This document shows, piece after piece, positions 1-9,223 of a stretch of DNA of 16,184 nucleotides. Made by a program: the position numbers and the translations under genes. The notes beneath the pieces were generated by a model, which did not search any database, had not been told where the DNA came from, and saw nothing but the letters and a program-made list of their open reading frames with translations. This DNA comes from Neocallimastix lanati (nom. inval.) (lineage: Eukaryota; Neocallimastigomycota; Neocallimastigomycetes; Neocallimastigales; Neocallimastigaceae), in the NCBI GenBank assembly GCA_016946835.1, contig JACVTC010000599.1:1-16184 (forward strand), in the 5' to 3' direction. How positions within the stretch are numbered: the stretch's first letter is position 1; each line of letters starts with the position of its first letter.

Positions 1-34
<34 letters not shown>

Positions 35-50
35 AAAAATTATAATAAAT

Positions 51-83
<33 letters not shown>

Positions 84-135
84 TTAAAATAGTTTAAGAA
101 TTTAATTTTTTAAATTAAAAAAAAAAAAAAGTTTA
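1..135. repeat. A/T homopolymer runs
   Basis: A 26-base T run opens the window. A 26-base A run follows at 58-83 and a shorter A run lies near 117-130. No reading frame is visible. Such runs are typical of intergenic DNA in very AT-rich eukaryotes. Their exact lengths are prone to sequencing and assembly error. Confidence 0.9.
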
Positions 136-455
136 TATATCTAATTTTATTTTGTTTTGTTTTATTTTAATTTTATTTTATTTTATTTTATTTTATTTCA
201 TTCAATCTGTACTTTAATATTTAATATTCTACTATTTATTTTATTTTATTTTATTTAATCTGTACTTTATATTTAATATTTCAAATATTTATTTTATTTT
301 ATTTCATTCAATCAGTAATTTATATTTAATATTCTACTATTTTTTTATTTTATTTTATTCAATCTGTACTTTATATTCTACTATTTATTTTATTTAATTT
401 TATTTTATTTTATTTTATTTTATTTTATTACTAAAATAAATTGTAATATTATTTT
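136..455. repeat. TTTTA microsatellite containing a ~53-bp minisatellite
   Basis: Long (TTTTA)n tracts surround four copies of a longer unit that begins AATCTGTACTTTATATTTAA or a close variant, starting at 204, 257, 310 and 361. The spacing is 53, 53 and 51 bp. Each unit ends in its own TTTTA tract, so the microsatellite is nested inside the minisatellite. The units differ by a few substitutions and the last is shortened. No coding potential is visible. Confidence 0.75.
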
Positions 456-612
456 AATATATATATATCTATTTTTTTTTATTTTCAATTAATTTAATAA
501 TAATTCTTTTAAAAAAAAATTATTCATAAGTAATAAAAAAAATATCTTTAATATAATATGAAACAAAAAATGAAAAGAAAAGGAAAAGAAAAATATATGT
601 TTATTATCTCAA

Positions 613-648
<36 letters not shown>

Positions 649-784
649 AGATGATATTTTGTCTCATTTTTATTTAATATATAATAATAATAATATATTT
701 GATTATCATTAATCCATTTAATTTATAAAATTTATTATTTGTAAAAGATAAATATTAAAAAAAAATGTTAACTATTTGTACTTG
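456..784. other. AT-rich non-coding stretch with a 29-T run
   Basis: No open frame or RNA gene is visible. A pure T run lies at 617-645, with CTCAAAAGAT to its left and ATGAGATGAT to its right. These flanks can pair only weakly. Confidence 0.7.
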
Positions 785-810
785 TAATAATAATAAATAA
801 TAATAAAAAA

Positions 811-842
<32 letters not shown>

Positions 843-846
843 TAAT

Positions 847-877
<31 letters not shown>

Positions 878-950
878 TAATAATAATTAATAAAAATAAT
901 AATTATATTAATAAATGATAATAAGTAATAATAATAATAATAAATATTAA
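785..950. repeat. AAT/ATT trinucleotide microsatellite
   Basis: Mostly TAA/AAT units, with the longest uninterrupted run near 812-841 and several TAATTAATAA interruptions. The repeat has no stop-free flank, so it does not look like part of a poly-Asn coding region. Confidence 0.85.
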
Positions 951-1470
951 TTTATAATTAAAATAAAAATAATGCAATATATTTATTTATTAATTAAATC
1001 AATATGATATTGATGACTAATATATTAACAGTATTGTTCATTGTTACTGCTATGATTAGTTAAAATTTATATTATATATATTAAATATGAATTTTTTTTA
1101 AAAGGTTAATTGACCTAAAAAAAAAAAAAGGTTAATAGAATTATTAATAACTATAAATTATAAGATATAATTATAGAGCAAAAAGATTCATCAATTTTCA
1201 AATTATTTCTCTTTATTATACTTAAAAATCATGTATTATTTATAACATATATATATGTATATATTTTTTTTTTATTTTTATTTATTATTTTATCTTTATT
1301 GTAAAGATATAATAAATGATTAACGGCAGACAAATTAATAAATTATTTAATATATAAATTAAAAATTTCATTTTTTTAAATTTAATTTGATTCATTTAAT
1401 TATAAACAAAAAAAAAAAAAAAAATAAATTTATATTAAATTATTTAAATTAAAAAAATTAAATAAATATG
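951..1470. other. Non-coding, no feature recognised
   Basis: An AT-rich stretch with stops in all frames and several short A/T runs, for example the A run near 1408-1423. No repeat, tRNA or ORF is apparent. Confidence 0.6.
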
Positions 1471-1509
<39 letters not shown>

Positions 1510-1511
1510 AA
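1471..1511. repeat. (TAAA)n tetranucleotide microsatellite
   Basis: About ten perfect TAAA units in a row. Confidence 0.9.
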
Positions 1512-1937
1512 GTGTATCAATATTTCTTATTGTTCTTAATAATAATTATATAGAATTAATTATTAATTTTAAAATTAATTATATTAAATAATTATTATAA
1601 TTATTATATTATTTTTTATAATTATATAATTTTTTATAATTATATTATTTTTTATTGAATAATACATATAGATATATGGTATTCTTGATGATTTAATGAA
1701 AGAATATATATACTTTTATACTAATTTTTATTATTATTATTATTTTTTTTTATTTCTCTTTTATTTATCAAGTTAAAAGTATATAAATCTATCAAAAATT
1801 ATTTAACAATAGGTTTTTACCTTTTGCTTTTTTTACTATTATTCTTATTATTTAAATAATGCTTATAAATTTAGGTAGGTTGATAGTTATTCTATATAGG
1901 TTTAAAAAAAAAAAAAAATTTTTTTTATTAGTAAATT
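1512..1937. other. Non-coding, no feature recognised
   Basis: AT-rich sequence with a small local repetition of TATTATTTTTTATAATTATA-like blocks around 1600-1650 and an A-then-T run at 1903-1927. No ORF is visible. Confidence 0.6.
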
Positions 1938-2075
1938 AAATTCATTATTGTCTTCATTTTAAGTTAATCAATTATTATAAATGAAATTCATTATTGTCTT
2001 CATTTTAAGTTAATCAATTATTATAAATGAAATTCATTATTGTCTTCATTTTAAGTTAATCAATTATTATAAATG
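1938..2075. repeat. Perfect 3 x 46-bp tandem repeat
   Basis: Three identical 46-bp units start at 1938, 1984 and 2030. Each begins AAATTCATTATTGTCTTC and ends ATTATTATAAATG. I see no mismatch between copies, which indicates recent amplification or active homogenisation. The unit contains stops and has no evident coding role. An assembly artefact is possible but would require an exact period. Confidence 0.93.
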
Positions 2076-2331
2076 AAGTTTTTATGCGCTATTTATATAT
2101 TTATATATATATATATATTTTATAAAAATTTTTATAGAATATAATTAAATTTAATCTATTTTTTTTTTCATTTTTTTTTATATCTTTGTTAGTTTTGTTA
2201 GTTTTTATCTTTTTAGTAAAGTATAAAATACTATAAAAAATATTAATTTTAAAAAAACTTTAATTTTATTATATTTAAGCCTAGTTATAATTTCATTAAT
2301 ATTATTTGTTTATTAATGTAATTTATATTAA

Positions 2332-2375
<44 letters not shown>

Positions 2376-2823
2376 CTTTGTTATTTATTATTTTTGAATT
2401 TCTTTATTACAATAAAGTTATCTTTTCTTTTCTTTTTTTTTTTTTTTTTTTTCTCAATAAAGATTATAAAAACCAATTTTTAAAGATTTAAAGTTATTTG
2501 AGAAGAGAAAGTTTTTAGGGTCTTAAATAACTTTTTTTAATATATCTTTAATCATTAAATTATGGTTATATTATAATGTATTCCTAATATAAAGTATATT
2601 CATATTACAATACATTGTAATAACATACTAATCAAAAATTATATATAAAGTTTTTAATGAAAGAATTCAAAAAAAATATTATAAAATAAAATAAAGTAAA
2701 ATAAAATAAAAAAATTTCTTTGTATAATGAAGATTTTAATATTAAAGATTTATTATTTATTATTATTATAATAAATAATAATTTATTATTATCTATTATT
2801 ATTAATTTTAATAATAAAAAAAA
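2076..2823. other. Non-coding stretch with long T runs
   Basis: Contains a 36-base T run at 2334-2369 and a 20-base T run at 2433-2452. The rest is AT-rich with stops in every frame. No gene, RNA or mobile-element signature is recognised. Confidence 0.7.
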
Positions 2824-2825
2824 TT

Positions 2826-2848
<23 letters not shown>
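2824..2848. repeat. 25-base T run next to the truncated Ty3 pol
   Basis: Read on the coding strand of the adjacent Ty3 remnant, this is a 25-base A run lying about 15 bases past the last pol codon. It could be a coincidental homopolymer or the tail of a reverse-transcribed, truncated copy. Six long runs in the left part of the window make coincidence quite likely. Confidence 0.85.
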
Positions 2849-2856
<8 letters not shown>

Positions 2857-2862
2857 TAAACT

Positions 2863-4087
2863 TTAGGTTATTCTTATAGCGAGTAGTTCTTTATCAGTTA
2901 TTGTATAATTTATTTCGGCGTTTAGTAAACTTCTAGAATAATATGCTACTGGATGTAAATTATTATCTTTATCCCTTTGAGATAGAACAGCACCAATAGC
3001 ATAATTACTTGCATCACATTCTACTATAAAAGGTTTTGTAATATCAGGATGGAGTAGAATTAGAGAAGTAATTAATCTTTTCTTTAATTCCTTAAAAGCA
3101 TTCTCACATTCATTTGTCCATAAAAATTTAATATTTTTCCTTGTTAAATTATGTAAGGGTTTTTTTTGCAAAATCTTTAACAAATCTTCTACAGTAATTA
3201 CATAGGCCAATAAATCTTTGAACATCTTTTAAATTTTCTGGTCTTGGCCACTCTTCTATAGATTTAATTTTCTTTGGGTCAATAGATACACCATCACCAG
3301 ATAAATTGTAACCTAAAATTTCAACTTATTCTGGTCAAATTCACATTTTTCTAATTTTGCATATAAATTATTATTAATTAAAGTTTGAAGGACATTTCTG
3401 ACTTGATTATGATGCTCCTCCAAATCTTTGGAATAAATTAAAATATCATCTAAATATAAGATCACACATTTTTCCAAGTATGGTCTAAGAATAGAGTTAA
3501 TAAATGATTGGAAAGTGGCAGGCGCATTTTTTAAACCAAACGGTATAACTAAATATTCGTAATGACCATATTTAGTTCTAAACGCAGTTTTATATTCGTC
3601 TCCTTCTTTAATTCTCTATTAAATTATAAGCAGAACGTAAATCCAATTTCGTAAAATATTTTGCTCCCTTTACTTTTTCTATTATATCTGTTATTAGAGG
3701 GAGAGGATATGAATTTCTTATAGTTATTTAATTTTTTATAATCTACACATAACCGAAGGGAACCATCTTTTTTCTTCTGGAAAAGGACAGGATATCCAGC
3801 AGGAGATTCTGATGGTCTAATAAATCCTTTTTCTAAATTTTCTTTTTATAATCCTTAAGAACTTGTGATTCTTCTTCAGTTAATGGATAAATTGGGCCCT
3901 AATGGAGTGTAGCGTCTTTTTCTAAAACAATCTTACAGTCGGTTAAACGGTGAGGAGGTAATTTATCTGCCTCTTTTTTGCTAAATACGATTGATAAATC
4001 TTGATATTGATGAGGAATTTCTTCTATTTTTGGGTCCTCATTTTCAATTTCAACTTTATCTTTCGTTCTTTCATTGAAAGGAACCAA
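2863..4087 (-). pseudogene. Ty3/gypsy pol remnant: RT and start of RNase H
   Basis: Degenerate minus-strand pol of a Metaviridae-type LTR retrotransposon. In transcription order: a pre-RT segment with FSKKEADKLPPHR (about 4015-3940); an in-frame TAG at 3899-3901 in place of a sense codon; [67 protein letters not shown]; the catalytic box [11 protein letters not shown] with YLDD at 3445-3456; [13 protein letters not shown]; then RNase H with VECDASNYAIGAVLSQ and TDKELLAI. Frameshifts are needed near 3849, 3720, 3617, 3326 and 3165, mostly in A-runs. Homology stops just after KELLAI, so the rest of RNase H and all of integrase are missing. Family assignment is firm; no function is retained. Confidence 0.93.
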
Positions 4088-4675
4088 TATATTAAAAAAT
4101 TATAACTATATTCTTTTTTATTGTTATTCAAATCTTGATGATTTTTGTTAAATTTTTTGGAAGAAAATTTACTTTTAGATTTATTTAAATATTTTACATA
4201 TACATAAATTTTAGAATTTTTATTACTAGAATTTTTATATTTATTAAACTTTGGATTTTTTGAGAAATTTGAAAAATTTTTTGATCGATTTTTTGAAAAA
4301 TTTTTATAATAAAATTTATTTTTTATTTTTCCTTTAAAAAATTTATTTTTGAAAATTTTTCTTTTTAATGAGTTTAAATAAAAATTATTTCCCTTATTTT
4401 TTATAGATTTAATTTTATGATTATTTAAAGAATTATAATTTAAATAAGAATATAATGTGTTATCTTTATAATTATAATGTATTTTGAATTTTCTTATAAA
4501 CTGATTACCAAAAAGTAAATCAGTAGGAATACAATTTGAATTTAAGAATTTTTCTTTAAATCTTGGAAATAAAATTTATTATTTTTAAAAAATTTAATTT
4601 GGAAATTTAACCATACAAATTGATCTAATTTGGTTGTTCTTCCTGAAATACCTTTGTAAAAGAAAATACTAAAAT
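4088..4675 (-). pseudogene. Ty3/gypsy protease C-terminal part and Lys/Asn-rich linker
   Basis: Continues upstream of the RT remnant on the same strand. Around 4655-4605 one frame reads KGISGRTTKLDQFVWLNF. After a frameshift near 4560 it reads IPTDLLFGNQFI (about 4540-4505), which resembles the closing DxLLG segment of retropepsins. A basic, low-complexity frame follows to about 4100, rich in Lys, Asn, Phe and Ser (for example KNFSKNRSKNFSNFSKNPKF). A last frameshift near 4090 joins it to the pre-RT segment. The order protease, linker, RT matches Ty3 elements. The protease assignment rests on one motif and on context. Confidence 0.65.
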
Positions 4676-5384
4676 AGATTACAATAACAAAAGAATACAA
4701 TAAAATTTTATTTAAAAAAATATTTTTATTAAAAATATATTTTATTAATATTTAATAGTTGTTTGTTAAATAACAATTACATCGAGAAAAAATGTGAAAA
4801 GTATCTTCTATTCATACTTTTCCTAAATACATTGATAATATATTATTTTATTTAAATTACATATATTTTAATATAAAACTATCCTAATGAATTTTATTAA
4901 ATAATAAATTTATAAACTATAGCTAAATTTAGAAAAATATAATTATTAAACTAAATACTAAATAATTAAAATTAAGTACATTTATTATCTATTTATTATT
5001 TTAATATTATAAGTAAAGTCTTTATTTTCGATTTAAAAACAATGTTAAAGGAGTCATGATTAAATTTTGAAACTTAATTTTCACAAAATAAATTATTAAT
5101 TTATTTTGTTTTAAACTTTAATTAATTCATTTAAATTATTTTTCAACAATAATTTTCTCAGAATTAAATTTTATAAAAATTATTAAATTAAAAATTTATC
5201 TTGTGGCTTAAAGAATATAATTCAAAAATTTGGTTCATATGATTTATTTACTTTGCTTATTATTTTATAAATCAAAGAATAATTTACATTTTTGAATTAC
5301 ACAAGAAAAACTTTTAATTTAAAATGTGATTGGGATAATCACATCTTTACAACCTTTGACTAAGATTTTATTTTTTTTTTTTTT
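4676..5384. other. Unassigned ~0.7 kb between the two protease fragments
   Basis: The N- and C-terminal protease motifs on either side are about 0.9 kb apart, whereas a retropepsin spans only some 300 bp. No frame longer than about 30 codons is visible, and I find no clear terminal repeats. Near 5350-5270 a minus-strand frame reads LVKGCKDVIIPITF, which could be protease-like sequence of a second, related element. A nested insertion or a junction of two element copies would explain the gap. Confidence 0.5.
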
Positions 5385-5830
5385 GAACATTTAATTTTAA
5401 TTTATTTACTAATTTTTCTGTAATAAAATTACAAAAGGATCCTGAATCTAACATAGATTCAGATGCTAATTTTTGAATTTTTTCATTTTTAATTGTAAAA
5501 TTATTTAAAAATTTAATAGGAATATAGGATTTAAATAAAAGAAAGGTAGATGGGAGATTTGATTTATTGATTGAATCAAGTGTAGGAAAATTATAATAAA
5601 TTGTTTTTAAATTTTTTGATGTTCTGGACTCCTTTTGAAGTCCATCAATTAGTTTTTTTGGTTATTATGTTGATTATTATTATTGTTATTAAAATAATTA
5701 TTGCTTGATTTATTTTTAGTATAATAATAATTATTATTATTATAATTCTTGTTAATATAAACCTTATTTATTAATATTCTCAGAATTATTAGACCTAAGA
5801 TAACCCTTAAAATATTGAACAAGAATTTTT
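5385..5830 (-). pseudogene. Ty3/gypsy gag end and protease N-terminal part
   Basis: Minus strand. An Asn/Tyr-rich segment (about 5760-5660, containing NNYFNNNNNNQHNNQ) is followed by a frameshift in an A-run near 5660. A clean frame then reads LIDGLQKESRTSKNLKT, TFLLFKSYIPIKFLNNF and ASESMLDSGSFCNFITEKLV. LDSGS (5437-5451) is the retropepsin active-site motif, and the following FCNFI fits the flap-proximal strand of Ty3-like proteases. The frame ends in an A-run at 5371-5384. No CCHC zinc knuckle or gag core is seen between here and the LTR-like repeat at 5890, so most of gag has been lost or never belonged to this copy. Confidence 0.7.
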
Positions 5831-5889
5831 ATTAATTATTAATTATTTAAATATATATATTATTTATAATTAAATAAATAATATTTTTA

Positions 5890-6215
5890 ATTATTGAAAT
5901 GTAAATAACTGAAATTGAGATTTCAATTCAGTTATAATTTCAACATCATATTGAAGTTTTGAGATAATTTGGTCTTAACGTTAGGTCAAGATGCCAAATT
6001 ATAGTAATTAATTAATAATTTAAATTTACTCTTATTTAAAACATATTGTTATTAGTAAATTTTATAAATAAGTTTTTATTTAAAATATAATTTTTATTTA
6101 ATCTTAATAATATTTTATTACATTATTATTTTATATAATTATTACCATAATTTAAATCACAATAATCCTACAAAGGATTAATCAAAAGATCCAAACATGT
6201 ATTTATATAAAACAA
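5890..6215 (-). repeat. LTR/leader-like direct repeat, copy 1
   Basis: Shares ordered anchors with 6570-7000: ATAACTGAA...TTCAGTTAT, AGGTCAAGATG (5983-5993), and AATCCTACAAAGGATT (about 6165) against AATCTTACAAAGAATT. On the minus strand a TATATAAAT box (6201-6209) lies about 205 bases before TGGCATCTTGACC, which begins at 5996. That arrangement resembles LTR promoter, LTR end and primer site. It lies directly upstream of the Ty3 remnant in the same orientation, so it may be its 5' LTR and leader. No canonical CA end is visible and boundaries are approximate. Confidence 0.4.
5905..5935. other. 13-bp hairpin in repeat copy 1
   Basis: ATAACTGAAATTGA pairs with TCAATTCAGTTAT across a GATT loop, with one unpaired A. 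An equivalent but longer-looped inverted repeat occurs in copy 2 at 6577-6620. Confidence 0.7.
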
Positions 6216-6569
6216 TTAATTATCAAAATATTAATTATTAATATGAATATGTAATAGTATTAATATAAGTTTGATATTGATAATATAAAGTAAGATAATA
6301 ATATAAATATTTAATATAAATAAAATATAAGAATCTAATATAGCTAAATATTATATTTTATAATTAAAATATAATATGTAAAGATTTTGATAATAAATTA
6401 ATATAGATATTAATTTAATATGACAATCACGTGTTTACATTATTTAATATATATTAATTTCAATATGTTAATAATATTTAGTCAATTAGTTGGCCTAGAC
6501 TAATTCCTAAATATTTTAATAAAGTTAATTTAATAATATTTATTATATATTATTATTTATTAATATTTA
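6216..6569. other. Non-coding between the two LTR-like repeats
   Basis: AT-rich with no ORF. The only local structure noted is GTCAATTAGTTGGCCTAGAC near 6481, which contains the palindrome GGCC. It may be the remaining U3-like part of copy 1. Confidence 0.4.
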
Positions 6570-7000
6570 AATTCAAATAACTGAATTATCGAAATTGAAA
6601 TTGAATTGAAATTCAGTTATTATTTTAACAATTAATGAAAAGTTTTGTAGGTGGTAAGATTATAGTTAAATCTTATCGAGTGGTAAGTTAGATTCTTGCT
6701 ATATCTTTCATAGTTTGGGTTAAATTGGTCAGGTCAAGATGTTCTTATTAATTATAACAATTTAATTAAATTTAAATAATAAATATCACACACAGAGTTT
6801 TATAATTAAGATTTCAATATTTAAGATTTATTTTTTATTAGAACTTTATTTAATATATATTTTAATAATAAAATTATGTAAGATTAATATATAGAATTAT
6901 TTATTGTTATAATTAATTCATTAACTTTATGTTAATACTTTAAATTGATAATCTTACAAAGAATTCAAAATATGGAATTTCAAATCCTTTTTATACTAAA
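6570..7000 (-). repeat. LTR/leader-like direct repeat, copy 2
   Basis: Second diverged copy of the 5890-6215 segment, with an extra block of about 75-100 bp (6650-6720) that contains GGTGGTAAG and GAGTGGTAAG. The hairpin arms ATAACTGAATT and AATTCAGTTAT (6577-6620) and AGGTCAAGATG (6731-6741) are kept. On the minus strand TATAAAAAGG lies at 6986-6995. The TGG seen in copy 1 before CATCTTGACC is not preserved. Confidence 0.4.
6986..6995 (-). promoter_or_regulatory. Possible TATA box of the minus-strand LTR-like repeat
   Basis: TATAAAAAGG on the minus strand, at the place matching TATATAAAT (6201-6209) of copy 1. TATA-like strings are common in this composition, so the weight comes from the conserved relative position and the following GG. 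Confidence 0.3.
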
Positions 7001-7840
7001 CTAAAATAATAATTAACAATATAAATAAATAATACATTCTAATATTAATATATTCATATATGTATACAAACTATATAAAATATAATAATAAAATAATATT
7101 GATAGGAATCTTTTAATGCAATAACTATATAATTATTCATAAAACAATTTAATACTAAAACTAATTTATAATAAGAAAATATAAAATAAAATAAAATATT
7201 AAAACTAATTAAAAATTCTCTTTCGGAAATCTTTAGAATGATAAAGAATTCCTTAGAATCTTTTAGAAAATAAATAAAAATTGAATAAAAAATATTATAA
7301 TATATAAAACTTATAAACTAATTTAAAATATTATAAAACTATTACTAATAACTAATTTTGTATTTTTAATTAATAATAAAAATTAATAATATAGTTCCCA
7401 AGTTAAGAGATTTTATCTAATATAAATTTCTTAATTAATAATTTAGGTTCTTAATTATATAATTAAATTATTTTTTATATTTAGAATATCTTTAAAGTCC
7501 AATATCTTGTTATCTAGTTGTCCAATAAGGTTGATTTTAATATATATTGTAGTTCTCGTCCTTAGCTTTCTAATGAATATAATTTTAGCGGGAAATCGCA
7601 ATATAATATTTCCATTATTTGTTGAGTTGTCGTTGTTTTTCTTCAAGTTATTTTTATTAAATTCTTAAGGGTTAAAATAAATTAAATTATCTTAAATGAG
7701 TCCAAACCCTTTGGTTCTAATTATTTAATGTTTCTAATATTTATTTTTATAATTAAAAATGGAATTAAAATAATTTTTGTCAATAACTAAATAAAATTTC
7801 AATTGATCTAATAGTGAATTTTAACCTCAAATCCACTAGT
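7001..7840. other. Non-coding, no gene recognised
   Basis: AT-rich. A 63-codon minus-strand frame at 7455-7646 (containing NNDNSTNNGNIILRFPAKI) is somewhat less AT-rich than its surroundings but has no recognisable motif. It could be a scrap of gag. Its tail beyond LNIKNNLII runs into multiple stops. Confidence 0.5.
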
Positions 7841-7975
7841 ATTCGTGACAATTAAGAGTACTTAATAGGAAATACAAGATATTTAGTGACACCCCGTATC
7901 ACGAATGGTAGACTCGGGGTTAGACTAATTAAATCAAGCAGGGGGGATGGGATTTACCCTGCTTTGATTCAATAG
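7841..7975. other. GC-rich island with several inverted repeats
   Basis: A sharp local rise in G+C. Visible pairings are ATTCGTGA (7841-7848) with TCACGAAT (7899-7906); ACCCCG (7891-7896) with CGGGGT (7915-7920); and AATCAAGCAGGG with CCCTGCTTTGATT (about 7934-7972) around a GGGATGGGATTTA-type loop. TGACACCCCG at 7887 resembles the 5' edge of some Ty3-type LTRs. It could be an LTR end or a structured RNA; no known RNA family is recognised. Confidence 0.5.
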
Positions 7976-8834
7976 TTTAATATAATTCTTTTTTATAAAA
8001 TTATTTATTATTTATTAATATATAATTTTTTTTTTTTTGTACATATTTTTATTTTAAAAATTTGTTGTGATATTTATATTTTTGTAAATTTAACTATAAT
8101 TAATTGTTTATAATTTAAATAATTTTATAGAATTATTGAATTAATTTTATATCAATAATTCATTTTTGTTTTAATTTTTATAAATATAATAATATAATAT
8201 TTAAATATAATTTAATTAAAAATAATTATAAAATAAATATATAGAAAATAGTTTTTACTATTTTCTTTGATATTTTTAAGTTAAATAAATTGTTTTTAAA
8301 GATTAATATAATAAATTTAATAATCTTTAATTATTTTAAATAATACTTGTAAATATTTTCAAAAATAAAATAAAATTTTTATAATATTTAATTAATAATT
8401 TTAATAATAAATTTGATAATATTAAATAATAAATTTTTATAATAATTAATAATTTTTAATAATAATTTTTAATAATAAATTTAATTAATAATTTTAATAA
8501 TTTTATAATAATAATATTTAATAGTTTTAATAAATAAATTTTTATAATATTTAAAAATTTTATAATATGAATAGTTTATAATAAATTTTTTAATAAAAAC
8601 AGTTAATTAATAATTTTAATAACTTATAATATCTTAAAAGTATATAATTTTAATATTTACAATAATATTTTAATATATACGTATATTTAATAATATAACA
8701 ATAAAGTAATTAATTAAAATTGATTTAAAATTATTTACAAGTTAAAATTAATTTAAATCAAAATAAATTAATTTTTATAATTAGGTTTAGGTTATCAAGA
8801 ATATAAGAAAATACAATTTAGTAAAGAATTATTA
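7976..8834. other. Extremely AT-rich non-coding stretch
   Basis: Dominated by TTTAATAATAAATTT-like imperfect repeats (8390-8640) with no ORF on either strand. It forms the left flank of the copia insertion and, before that insertion, was continuous with 14453 onward. Confidence 0.6.
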
Positions 8835-8839
8835 ATAAT
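8835..8839. repeat. Target-site duplication, left copy
   Basis: ATAAT directly abuts the left LTR and matches ATAAT at 14448-14452 directly after the right LTR. Five bases is the usual Ty1/copia length. The low complexity lowers its individual significance, but both copies sit exactly at the homology-defined LTR edges. Confidence 0.85.
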
Positions 8840-8874
8840 TAATAAATATAGTATATCAAATTTATTTATTTAAT

Positions 8875-8905
<31 letters not shown>

Positions 8906-9152
8906 ATTTATAAAATAATAAGGTAATTACAAGGATATAAAATTAGGGTAAAATTAATGACATTTATACACATGTTGTGGTTTGATTTTATTTATCATTT
9001 GATCAAAACTATTTCTAATTTACATAAAAAATTGCGAATAAATTTAATTACAAATTTATAAAAATAATTGCTAATACTTTAATTAAATTACGAATTTTAA
9101 TTTATTTATTTCAAATAATTTATTTTAATATTTTAAATCAATATTTATAACA
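8840..9152 (-). repeat. 3' LTR of the copia element
   Basis: Aligns without gaps to 14135-14447. It differs at four sites, each A/T here and G/C in the other copy: the terminal TG reads TA (8840-8841), TGGTTTG for TGGCTTG, AATTGCGA for AATCGCGA, and TTACAAAT for TTGCAAAT. Both LTRs contain a (TTTA)n tract. On the coding strand this copy starts TGTTATAAAT and ends TTA instead of TCA. That edge belongs to U5 of the 3' LTR, so the change arose after integration. Confidence 0.97.
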
Positions 9153-9162
9153 TTCCCCCCTC
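9153..9162 (-). promoter_or_regulatory. Polypurine tract
   Basis: GAGGGGGGAA on the minus strand, directly before the TG of the 3' LTR. It primes plus-strand DNA synthesis. The six-G run stands out in this composition. Confidence 0.92.
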
Positions 9163-9223
9163 AAACTTATTTTTAATATGATTAAAATATGAGTTTGGAA
9201 TTATTAATATTATTTATTATTTT

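Noticed and set aside
784-950. Poly-Asn coding tract in the AAT repeat
   Set aside because: Interruptions bring stops into every frame and no flanking coding sequence is present.
1938-2075. CRISPR-like array
   Set aside because: The units are contiguous with no variable spacers, and the context is eukaryotic.
7455-7646. 63-codon minus-strand frame as a gene
   Set aside because: No motif, no start context and no continuation. I note it only as a possible gag scrap.
7887-8815. A solo LTR bounded by TG (7887) and CA (8815) with ATTTAG on both sides
   Set aside because: The six-base flank match is AT-rich and could arise by chance, the copia and Ty3 norm is five bases, and no second copy exists here to define the edges.
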